DNA from: Deltaproteobacteria bacterium
GTDB taxonomy: Bacteria; Desulfobacterota; Desulfuromonadia; Desulfuromonadales; Geopsychrobacteraceae
NCBI GenBank assembly: GCA_018399135.1
Contig: JAGYPB010000032.1
Location: 1-32,848 of the forward strand
Reading direction: 5' to 3'
Length of the DNA stretch: 32,848 nt
Every line of letters begins with the position of its first letter. Position 1 is the stretch's first letter. A program made the position numbers and the translations under genes. The notes below the pieces were generated by a model. It was not told where the DNA came from. It worked only from the letters and a program-made list of their open reading frames with translations, and did no database searches. Positions 26,350-32,848 of this stretch are shown here, piece by piece.

Positions 26350-27213
26350 TTAGTAAATCTTCCTCTTCGAGAAGGTCGACCCCAGCACACTGAAGGTGTT
26401 TTCGACAATAAACAAGGCGTGTTCGTCGGTGGTAAAAACAATCTCTTCCAGGCGTTTCAGCTGGATATTGTTGATGACCACCATCATTACCGTACGACCC
26501 TCTTTGCGATAGGCCCCGATTGCCGGGAGCAGGGTGGTTCCGATTTTTAAGGTCGTCATGACCCGGTCAGCAATGGCTTCAGACTTTTCCGAAATAATGA
26601 ACGCCAGTTTACGTTGATTGAACATAGACAGCGTGTAGTCCAGGGTCACTGAGGTGACAAAGACGGCGATCATTGATGCTATGACCAGATCGTTGTCAAG
26701 ACTCAAAAAACTCAAGCTGAACAACATCAGATTGAAACCGAAATAGGTCTTGCCGATCCCGATGTTGTATTTCTGATAAAGGATCACCGCGATAACATCA
26801 AGCCCTCCATTGGATCCGAGGGAACGCAGAACCATGCCGGCACCGAATCCGAGCATGACCCCCAGGGTCAAGGCAGCGTAGAGCTGGTTTTCAATATGGA
26901 TTTCAAGCTGGATCAGTTGGTAAAAAATTGTGATTTGCGCCATCGCCAGAGCGCTGTACCAGAGGAATCTACGTGAAATGAAGATATAGCCGAGGATAAA
27001 CAGCGGAATGTTCAGCAGCAGGAAAACCAGCCCGGGGTTGAGAACATTCGTTAGATAGTAAATCAATGAGCTGACCCCGAATAGACCACCGGGGACAAAA
27101 TTATGGGGAATCGCGACCCCTTTGAGAGCCAGGGTCTGAATCAGTGAGCCGCTGGTGATCAGCGCACAGTTCCAGAAAATTGAGTAAACAAATTTGCTTT
27201 TTTCTTTCGTCAT
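26350..27213 (-). CDS. YitT-family membrane protein (DUF161 + DUF2179)
   Basis: This 287-residue protein has an N-terminal membrane part with about five to six segments (LALKGVAIPHNFVPGGLFGVSSLIYYLT and VMLGFGAGMVLRSLGSNGGLDVIA carry the conserved PGG and GGLD motifs). A soluble C-terminal DUF2179 domain follows (KLAFIISEKSEAIADRVMTTL, RTVMMVVINNIQLKRLEEIV). Members are widespread and mostly uncharacterised; transport is suspected. I chose the ATG at 27213 (MTKEKSKF) with GGAG upstream; the longer frame would add 35 atypical residues running into the uvrB 5' end. It is divergent from uvrB. Confidence 0.88.
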   Translation of the reverse strand: MTKEKSKFVYSIFWNCALITSGSLIQTLALKGVAIPHNFVPGGLFGVSSLIYYLTNVLNPGLVFLLLNIPLFILGYIFISRRFLWYSALAMAQITIFYQLIQLEIHIENQLYAALTLGVMLGFGAGMVLRSLGSNGGLDVIAVILYQKYNIGIGKTYFGFNLMLFSLSFLSLDNDLVIASMIAVFVTSVTLDYTLSMFNQRKLAFIISEKSEAIADRVMTTLKIGTTLLPAIGAYRKEGRTVMMVVINNIQLKRLEEIVFTTDEHALFIVENTFSVLGSTFSKRKIY

Positions 27214-27296
27214 CCCGTATTCTCCGCAGATTGCGTTCGAACCAATCACACTAACGCTTTGCCGCAAAAAAACAACTCTTTTCAAGAAAAAGTCCC

Positions 27297-29288
27297 ATGC
27301 CGCAATTTGAACTGACATCTCCCTATTCCCCCTGTGGTGACCAGCCCCACGCCATTGATGAACTGGTGACCGGTATTGAACGTGGCGACCGTCATCAGGT
27401 GCTGCTGGGCGTGACCGGTTCGGGTAAAACCTTCACCATGGCCAACGTAGTGGCGCGTTTCCAACGTCCCACCCTGGTGCTGGCCCACAACAAGACCCTG
27501 GCGGCACAGCTTTACGGTGAGTTCAAGGAATTGTTCCCCCATAACGCGATCGAATATTTCGTCAGTTATTACGACTATTACCAGCCGGAGGCCTATGTCC
27601 CTTCGACCGATACCTTCATCGAAAAGGACAGCTCTATCAATGAAGAGATCGATAAGTTGCGCCACAGTGCCACGCGCTCGTTGCTCTCACGCCGCGATGT
27701 GCTGATCGTCGCCTCGGTTAGCTGTATCTATGGGCTCGGTTCGCCGGAAGCCTATTACGGCATGCTCGTCGATCTGCGTACCGGAATGGAGCTCAAGCGC
27801 AATGACTTTCTCCATCGACTGGTGGAAATCCAGTACGAGCGTAACGATATCGACTTCCATCGTGGCACCTTCCGGGTCCGCGGTGACAGCGTCGAGGTGT
27901 TTCCCGCCTACGAGGAAAAACGGGCTCTGCGCATTGAATTTTTCGGGGACGAAATCGATGCCATCAGCGAGATCGACCCCTTGCGCGGCCAGGTGATTGA
28001 TCGCCTCGAGCGCACTGCAATTTTCCCCGCCAGCCATTATGTCGCCACCAAGCCGACCCTCAAACGCGCCATCGGTGAAATCCAGGACGAATTGCAACGC
28101 CAGATTCAACATTTCCGTGAGCAGAATATGCTGCTCGAAGCCCAGCGTATCGAGCAACGCACCCTCTTTGATATCGAACTGATTGAAGAGATGGGCTATT
28201 GCCAGGGGATCGAGAACTATTCGCGCTTTCTTGATGGCCGCCAGGTCGGTGAGCCCCCGGCTACGCTGTTATCCTACCTGCCCGATGATGCCTTGATGTT
28301 TATTGATGAGAGTCATGTCAGTGTCAGTCAGGTCGGAGCCATGTATCGTGGCGACCGCTCGCGCAAGGAAACCCTGGTAAACTATGGCTTCCGCCTGCCG
28401 TCTGCCCTCGATAACCGCCCCCTGATGTTCGAGGAATTTCAGCAGTGCCAGCCCCAGACGGTGTATGTGTCAGCAACCCCTGCTGATTACGAAATGGAAA
28501 AAGCCGAAGGGGTGTTTGTCGAACAGGTCATCCGTCCGACCGGCCTGGTCGATCCCCCCATCGAGGTGCGCCCGGCTCTCAATCAGGTTGATGATCTGAT
28601 TGAGGAAATCAGGGTCACGGTGGAAAAGGGCGCGCGGGTACTGGTGACCACCCTGACTAAACGGATGGCCGAGGATCTTACCGGTTATCTCAAAGAGGCA
28701 GGAATCAGGGTGAATTATCTCCATTCCGACATCGACACCGTCGAGCGGGTGCAGATTATCCGCGCTTTACGCGAAGGCGAGTTCGATGTGCTGGTTGGGA
28801 TCAACCTGCTGCGCGAAGGACTCGATATTCCTGAAGTCGCTCTGGTAACAATTCTTGATGCCGACAAGGAAGGTTTTCTGCGTAGCGAGCGCTCCCTGAT
28901 CCAGACCTGTGGACGTGCTGCCCGCCATATCGATGGCCGGGTCATCATGTATGCCGATCGGGTGACCCGCTCCATGCAGGCCTGTATCGATGAAACCGAG
29001 CGGCGGCGAGTCAAGCAATTAGAATACAATCAGGAGCATGACATCACGCCGGTGTCGGTCACCAAGTCCCTCTTTTCCATTGTCGATAATTTTATTGGTC
29101 GTAAGGATAAGGATTTACCCCTGTGCGCCGAAGAAGAGGCCCTCTATGCTAATCCCCAGGCGCTGAAAGCAAAGTTGACCGAAATTAAAACGCAGATGCT
29201 TGAAGCTGCCGCTGACCTTGAATTTGAAAAAGCGGCTGAACTACGCGATCAGTTGCTGGAATTGGAAAAACGGGCGTTGCTGCTGTAG
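27297..29288 (+). CDS. uvrB: Excinuclease ABC subunit B
   Basis: This 663-residue protein verifies DNA damage in nucleotide excision repair and loads UvrC. Walker A GVTGSGKT is at residues 38-45; the beta-hairpin [12 protein letters not shown] follows at about 92-103; the DESH box sits in [24 protein letters not shown]; helicase motifs V-VI are in [13 protein letters not shown] and QTCGRAARH. The C-terminal UVR motif (about residues 622-657, [13 protein letters not shown]) contacts UvrC. Length is standard. The start gives the canonical N-terminus although the ribosome site is weak. It is divergent from yitT across 83 bp; I could not identify a LexA box with confidence. Confidence 0.98.
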   Translation: MPQFELTSPYSPCGDQPHAIDELVTGIERGDRHQVLLGVTGSGKTFTMANVVARFQRPTLVLAHNKTLAAQLYGEFKELFPHNAIEYFVSYYDYYQPEAYVPSTDTFIEKDSSINEEIDKLRHSATRSLLSRRDVLIVASVSCIYGLGSPEAYYGMLVDLRTGMELKRNDFLHRLVEIQYERNDIDFHRGTFRVRGDSVEVFPAYEEKRALRIEFFGDEIDAISEIDPLRGQVIDRLERTAIFPASHYVATKPTLKRAIGEIQDELQRQIQHFREQNMLLEAQRIEQRTLFDIELIEEMGYCQGIENYSRFLDGRQVGEPPATLLSYLPDDALMFIDESHVSVSQVGAMYRGDRSRKETLVNYGFRLPSALDNRPLMFEEFQQCQPQTVYVSATPADYEMEKAEGVFVEQVIRPTGLVDPPIEVRPALNQVDDLIEEIRVTVEKGARVLVTTLTKRMAEDLTGYLKEAGIRVNYLHSDIDTVERVQIIRALREGEFDVLVGINLLREGLDIPEVALVTILDADKEGFLRSERSLIQTCGRAARHIDGRVIMYADRVTRSMQACIDETERRRVKQLEYNQEHDITPVSVTKSLFSIVDNFIGRKDKDLPLCAEEEALYANPQALKAKLTEIKTQMLEAAADLEFEKAAELRDQLLELEKRALLL

Positions 29289-29389
29289 CAGGAAATGGAA
29301 GAACTGTTCACATGCCGGGCTCAATGTATTGTGACTTTCTCTGTGCTGATTGTAATTCTTCCTTCTTTATTATGACTTAAGGTTTCTGC

Positions 29390-30028
29390 ATGGTTGGCAT
29401 TCTTACGGAATATCGCGGTCTGCTGGGGGACATTGATGACTGGTTTACGCGCTGTATTGAGCGGTCAGGTGATCAGATTGTCTGTCGTCAGGGGTGTACA
29501 GGATGTTGTCGCGGTTTGTTTGAAATCAGTTTGCTTGATGCGGCGTTATTGCAGTCCGGTTTTGCTATGCTGGCCGAACCTGTCAAGGAGCAGGTGCTGG
29601 TCAAGGCACAAGAGCGGGTTGCCCAGCTGCAGCAAGGTTGGCCGGAATTTACCCCACCTTACATCCTCAATCGCTTGCCTGATGAAGATTGGCACGAGAT
29701 GCCCGAGGATGATATGACCCCCTGTCCGTTGCTGGATGCGGATGGCGGCTGTCTGGTTTATGAGTCGCGTCCACTGACCTGCCGGCTGCATGGATTGCCG
29801 AATATCGATTTGTCGGGGGAGTCATTTTCCAATGACTGGTGTCCTCTTAATTTTGTCGGCACCAATCCTCTGCAAAGAACTGAATTACGCTATCCGTTTC
29901 GTGATACTTTTGCGCGTGAGTTTGATCTTCTCGGGTTGTTCGCCGAGCAGATTGTTGGTCGGCGTCAGTTGGAGCTGGACACCTTTATCCCGAGTGGGTT
30001 ATTGATCGACTTTACCACCGATTTTTGA
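29390..30028 (+). CDS. YkgJ-family cysteine-cluster protein
   Basis: This 212-residue soluble protein has the family's cysteine pattern: CRQGCTGCCRG near residue 35, then CPLLDADGGCLVYESRPLTCRLHG in the middle, and a later Cys in NDWCPLNF. YkgJ-like proteins bind a zinc ion or iron-sulfur cluster with these residues; their function is not established. The start ATG at 29390 has AAGG upstream. It lies about 100 bp after uvrB and 21 bp before the MATE gene on the same strand, so the last two are probably co-transcribed. Confidence 0.87.
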   Translation: MVGILTEYRGLLGDIDDWFTRCIERSGDQIVCRQGCTGCCRGLFEISLLDAALLQSGFAMLAEPVKEQVLVKAQERVAQLQQGWPEFTPPYILNRLPDEDWHEMPEDDMTPCPLLDADGGCLVYESRPLTCRLHGLPNIDLSGESFSNDWCPLNFVGTNPLQRTELRYPFRDTFAREFDLLGLFAEQIVGRRQLELDTFIPSGLLIDFTTDF

Positions 30029-30049
30029 TTCAGCATACCCTGCCTGTCA

Positions 30050-31441
30050 GTGAGAACCCTTGTGAGTACAACGACCACAACAGAGCTAAACACCCCTGGT
30101 GGTTTCCGTGAAATGCTCGCTATTTCCACGCCGATGGTGGTGTCCCATGCCTGTGAAACCCTGCTGATCTTTATTGATCGACTGTTTCTGTCGCGCATTG
30201 GGCCGGAACCGATGAATGCTGCCATGGCGGGTGGCCTGTCGAGCTTCATGCTGATGACCTTTTTTGTCGGTCTGATCGGCTATACCACCGCCCTGGTTGC
30301 TCAGTATATGGGTGCAGGACGTAAATCGCAATGTAGTCTGGTGGTCGCCCAGGCGATGCTGCTGGTGATACCTGCCACCCTGGTGGTCTTTGCCTGTCGG
30401 CCACTGGTTCATCTGATGTTTGGCCTGATGGATATCCCAACCGCGCAGCGCGAACAGCAGCAGCTGTATTTTAATATTCTCTTGTATGGCGTGCCGTTGG
30501 TGTTGTTACGCACCAGTTTGTCCGGGTTTTTCTCCGGTATCGGCCGCACCCGTATTGTCATGATCTCAGCGATGGTCGCTATGGTTGTCAATGTCGGTGC
30601 CAATTACGTGCTGATTTTCGGTCATTTTGGTTTTCCCGCTCTTGGACTGCGTGGTGCCGCCTACGGCACCCTGTTCAGTAGCTTCTGCGCTTTGCTGGTG
30701 CTGCTGATGGCTTATTTACGGCGCACCAATCGGGAGGAATTTTCCATCGTTAATAGCTGGGCTTTCCAGCGTACCATCATGGGCAAGTTGCTACGCTATG
30801 GTTCCCCTGCCGGGCTGGAGATGTTTCTTAACTTGCTGGCTTTCACTCTGATCGTACTGATTTTTCACAGTGACGGCGTGGTGACGGCTACTGCGGTGAC
30901 CATTGTCTTTAACTGGGATCTGGTATCCTTTGTGCCTTTGCTTGGCCTGCAGATCGGGGTCGTCAGTCTGGTTGGTCGTTACATGGGCGCAGGAAGCCCT
31001 GCAATTGCTGAACGCGCGGCATTTTCCGGTTTGAAGATGGGATGGATCTACTCATCGCTGGTGTTGCTGTTGTTTGTCACCTTGCCTCGGCAAATGGTTG
31101 GTGTTTTTGCTCCTTTTGAAAGCAATGAACTGTTTCTGGCCGCTGCGCCACTGGCGGTAGATATGTTGCGTCTGGCCGCTCTGTATGTGCTGGCTGATGC
31201 CACTATTGTCGTTTTCAGTGGTACTTTGCGCGGTGCCGGGGATACCCTCTGGGCGATGGGGCTATCGGTAGCTATGCACTGGTTGATGGTTCCCATTGTT
31301 TTTGTTTTCCTCAAGGTATTACATTTCAGTCCGATTGCGGTTTGGTTGGCATTTATTGTTTTTTTCCTGATCAGTGGTGGCTTGTTTTACCTGCGTTTTC
31401 GTCACGGACACTGGAAAACCCTGACGGTGGTCAGTGATTAA
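30050..31441 (+). CDS. MATE-family multidrug/toxin efflux transporter
   Basis: This 463-residue inner-membrane protein has about 12 hydrophobic segments in two related halves (REMLAISTPMVVSHACETLLIFIDRLFLSRIG and LLRYGSPAGLEMFLNLLAFTLIVL), as in NorM/DinF-type cation-coupled exporters. YMGAGRK and YMGAGSP are the repeated loop motifs of the two halves. The substrate is unknown. The start is uncertain: GTG at 30050 and GTG at 30062 both lack a clear ribosome site, and an ATG at 30113 would still leave the first helix. I use the longest frame. Confidence 0.9.
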   Translation: MRTLVSTTTTTELNTPGGFREMLAISTPMVVSHACETLLIFIDRLFLSRIGPEPMNAAMAGGLSSFMLMTFFVGLIGYTTALVAQYMGAGRKSQCSLVVAQAMLLVIPATLVVFACRPLVHLMFGLMDIPTAQREQQQLYFNILLYGVPLVLLRTSLSGFFSGIGRTRIVMISAMVAMVVNVGANYVLIFGHFGFPALGLRGAAYGTLFSSFCALLVLLMAYLRRTNREEFSIVNSWAFQRTIMGKLLRYGSPAGLEMFLNLLAFTLIVLIFHSDGVVTATAVTIVFNWDLVSFVPLLGLQIGVVSLVGRYMGAGSPAIAERAAFSGLKMGWIYSSLVLLLFVTLPRQMVGVFAPFESNELFLAAAPLAVDMLRLAALYVLADATIVVFSGTLRGAGDTLWAMGLSVAMHWLMVPIVFVFLKVLHFSPIAVWLAFIVFFLISGGLFYLRFRHGHWKTLTVVSD

Positions 31442-31554
31442 GGTGTCGCTGTATAGGCGTGAAGGTTGATTTTCTGCCCTGTGTTATGATGACCCAAAAG
31501 AGTAGCCGACCGATCAGGAACCGAACCGATGCAGATTATGTACTTAAATTGATG

Positions 31555-31609
31555 GTAACTATTCAGCTTGGCCTTGCGCAGGATCGGGGATCCTGTGCTG
31601 AACAGATAC
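31555..31609 (-). repeat. Dispersed palindromic intergenic element, copy E (full length)
   Basis: This 55-bp copy is bounded by GTAACTATTCAGC and, inverted, GTATCTGTTCAGC. The inner hairpin GCGCAGGATC-GGG-GATCCTGTGC has a 10-bp stem with one mismatch. It ends 16 bases before the larE start codon, so the hairpin is part of the larE leader if transcription starts upstream of it. Confidence 0.87.
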
Positions 31610-31625
31610 AATTGATGAGGATAAT

Positions 31626-32444
31626 ATGACAACGGAACAGAAATATGAGCAGTTAAAAGCCGATATCGGTACGCTGGAATCGGTGCTGGTGGCTTTTTCC
31701 GGTGGAGTCGACTCCACCTTCTTGCTGCGGGTTGCTGTCGATGTGTTGGGCGCCGAGCGCGTACTGGCTTTTACCGCTACGTCGCCCACCTACCCGCAAT
31801 ATGAATTTCAAGAGAGCTGCAAGCTGGCGGCGGCCATGGGGGTGCAACAGCTGGTTGTTGAAAGCGACGAGCTGAAGGTGCCTGACTTTACCCGCAATGA
31901 TCGGCGCCGCTGTTACCATTGCAAAAGCATCCTGTTTAATTTATGTCGGGCCAAAGCCACAGAGCTTGGTTTCAGTCGGGTGCTCGACGGATCGAACCTG
32001 GATGATCTGGAAGATTTCCGCCCGGGAAGTGACGCGGTAAAAGAACAGCAAATCTGTTCACCATTGCAGCAGGCCGGTTTAACCAAAGAGGAAATCAGAA
32101 CCTTGAGTCGTCGGCTTGGGTTGCCGACGGCTGATAAACAGGCTTTTGCCTGCCTCTCCTCCCGTTTTCCCTATGGTACTGAGCTGACTCCGGAACGGCT
32201 GATGCAAGTCGAACGCTGTGAGGCTTTTTTACGGGAGCAGGGTTTTGTCAACTATCGGGTCAGATACCATCACGAGGTTGCCCGGATCGAAGTCGCCCCC
32301 GGCGAGCTGACGCGCCTGCTGGATTCAAGCCTCCGTGACGCAGTAGTTGCCGCTTGTAAAGAGGCCGGTTTTTCTTACGTTGCTCTAGATCTGCAGGGAT
32401 ACCGCACTGGTAGCATGAATGAGGCGCCTGGCCGAACCGCATAG
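31626..32444 (+). CDS. larE: ATP-dependent sacrificial sulfur transferase, LarE family
   Basis: This 272-residue PP-loop protein has the ATP-binding SGGVDS at residues 25-30, the CYHCK block at 96-100, and ACLSSRFPYG with the Cys at 176, the position of the sacrificial cysteine in the characterised lactobacillus enzyme. LarE donates sulfur from its own cysteine to the pyridinium dicarboxylate precursor of the nickel-pincer cofactor used by lactate racemase. I see no larA, larB or larC in the window, so the pathway is not proven here; many LarE homologues are annotated only as TIGR00268 proteins. ATGAGG lies upstream of the ATG at 31626, just after repeat copy E. selC follows about 90 bp downstream. 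Confidence 0.92.
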   Translation: MTTEQKYEQLKADIGTLESVLVAFSGGVDSTFLLRVAVDVLGAERVLAFTATSPTYPQYEFQESCKLAAAMGVQQLVVESDELKVPDFTRNDRRRCYHCKSILFNLCRAKATELGFSRVLDGSNLDDLEDFRPGSDAVKEQQICSPLQQAGLTKEEIRTLSRRLGLPTADKQAFACLSSRFPYGTELTPERLMQVERCEAFLREQGFVNYRVRYHHEVARIEVAPGELTRLLDSSLRDAVVAACKEAGFSYVALDLQGYRTGSMNEAPGRTA

Positions 32445-32485
32445 TTGTCGGTGATTCTTTTTCGTGTGTTTAACGGTGTTTGGGC

Positions 32486-32514
32486 TTGAATAAGGTCATA
32501 AATCAACATAGAAT
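32486..32514 (+). promoter_or_regulatory. Sigma-70-type promoter of selC
   Basis: -35 TTGAAT (32486-32491) and -10 TAGAAT (32509-32514) are separated by exactly 17 bp. The predicted transcription start (about 32521) lies about 15 bases before the mature 5' end of the tRNA, which fits a short processed leader. Confidence 0.65.
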
Positions 32515-32535
32515 GAGCACGTCTAAAAAACTTGC

Positions 32536-32631
32536 GGAGGCAGTCAGTAGCCTGGTGGCGCTCACGGTCTTCAAAACCGATGGGGGGCGTATCCCGTCCC
32601 CGGTGTGTTCGATTCACATCTGCCTCCGCCA
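32536..32631 (+). tRNA. selC: Selenocysteine tRNA (tRNA-Sec, anticodon TCA)
   Basis: This 96-base tRNA decodes UGA as selenocysteine with SelB. The diagnostic 8-bp acceptor stem is present: GGAGGCAG (32536-32543) with CTGCCTCC (32620-32627), then discriminator G and encoded CCA (32629-32631). The anticodon loop CTTCAAA carries TCA at 32571-32573. A long variable arm rich in G and C (about 32581-32601) and a T arm with TTCGATT follow. The D stem pairs AGT..GCC with GGCGCT if one A is bulged, the only irregular point. Both the promoter upstream and the terminator downstream are dedicated. No selA, selB or selD lies in the window. Confidence 0.95.
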
Positions 32632-32641
32632 ATTAATAAAA

Positions 32642-32680
32642 ACAAGGGGTTATGGACTATTCCATAGCCCCTTGTTTTTT
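32642..32680 (+). terminator. Rho-independent terminator of selC
   Basis: ACAAGGGG (32642-32649) pairs perfectly with CCCCTTGT (32668-32675), extended inward through a T-G pair by TATGG / CCATA, and is followed by a run of six T. It starts 11 bases after the tRNA CCA end. The A-tract before the stem means it could also act in reverse. Confidence 0.92.
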
Positions 32681-32747
32681 ATTATAGCAAGGATCGACTT
32701 GGATAAATGCAAGATGCGGGATGGTACCGGTTGATCAAAGTGACTCC

Positions 32748-32776
32748 TTGATTCTTGCTGCGGACTCAGTTATTTT
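32748..32776 (+). promoter_or_regulatory. Possible promoter reading out of the window's right end
   Basis: TTGATT (32748-32753) and TATTTT (32771-32776) are 17 bp apart, in an AT-rich stretch upstream of a possible start codon at 32836. This is a weak match. Confidence 0.25.
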
Positions 32777-32835
32777 AAGTAGGCCGGTTAAGATAAAATA
32801 AGCAATAATCTTATTATAGGTTTGGGGCGGATCGG

Positions 32836-32848
32836 ATGAAGCGACAAC
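32836..32848 (+). CDS. Possible start of a gene cut by the window edge
   Basis: An ATG at 32836 preceded by GGGGCGG opens a frame beginning MKRQ that leaves the window after four codons. Nothing can be said about its product; it is listed only because the upstream sequence looks like a promoter and ribosome site. Confidence 0.25.

Noticed and set aside
27214-27296. LexA (SOS) box upstream of uvrB
   Set aside because: A GTTCGAAC palindrome is present, but it does not match a LexA site with the spacing I know, so I do not call it.
1-32848. CRISPR array, prophage, insertion sequence or toxin-antitoxin pair
   Set aside because: I found no regularly spaced direct repeats, transposase, integrase, phage structural genes or small paired genes of that kind.

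Overview
The window looks like chromosomal DNA from a Gram-negative anaerobe, most plausibly a Desulfuromonadales-type bacterium (formerly Deltaproteobacteria). This placement is inferred from the gene mix (two lipoprotein signal peptides, an AsmA-like DUF748 protein, a selenocysteine tRNA, LarE) and not from any marker phylogeny. Most of it is housekeeping metabolism. I see no prophage, CRISPR array, insertion sequence or rRNA.

Layout: (1) 50-733 minus: beta carbonic anhydrase. (2) 986-5423 plus: aroC, a circularly permuted RbgA/YlqF GTPase, an RRM RNA-binding protein, a methyltransferase and a CBS-nucleotidyltransferase, closely spaced. (3) 5436-7518: an RtcB-type RNA ligase and a divergent SPOR-NlpC/P60 lipoprotein, both broken by many single-base indels. 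(4) 7540-9504: a small unknown protein and a UMF1-type MFS permease. (5) 9662-13966: a sulfur block of SLC13/RCK permease, cysK and a cystathionine gamma-synthase/lyase whose 3' third is frameshifted. (6) 14076-15310: a TraB/GumN-like membrane protein, frameshifted in its 5' two thirds. (7) 15307-21692 minus: BaiN/YhiN flavoprotein, then a tight seven-gene operon transcribed DUF2905, FMN-binding protein, gate-family membrane protein, folA, SIMPL lipoprotein, pncA, pncB. (8) 21869-26343 plus: a large DUF748 protein (one local frameshifted patch) and an M23 peptidase. (9) 26350-29288: YitT-type membrane protein divergent from uvrB. (10) 29390-32444: a YkgJ-type cysteine-cluster protein, a MATE transporter and larE. 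(11) 32486-32680: selC (tRNA-Sec) with its own promoter and terminator.

Three things stand out. First, a dispersed intergenic palindromic element of about 55-57 bp occurs five times (1-42, 9542-9584, 12721-12785, 16625-16681, 31555-31609), always between genes. It carries an inner GATC hairpin and inverted termini. I do not recognise it as a named family. Second, indels are packed into three patches (about 5.6-7.05 kb, 13.42-14.85 kb, 22.69-22.88 kb) that start and stop inside genes and keep catalytic residues intact. This looks like local consensus error more than gene decay. Third, the selC unit shows that the organism probably makes selenoproteins.

Functionally, the sulfur block joins anion uptake to cysteine and cystathionine metabolism. 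The minus-strand operon pairs NAD salvage (pncA-pncB, coupled by a 4-bp overlap) with folate reduction (folA, coupled by a 4-bp overlap to a gate-family transporter). The aroC-rbgA-RRM block joins aromatic synthesis to ribosome assembly.
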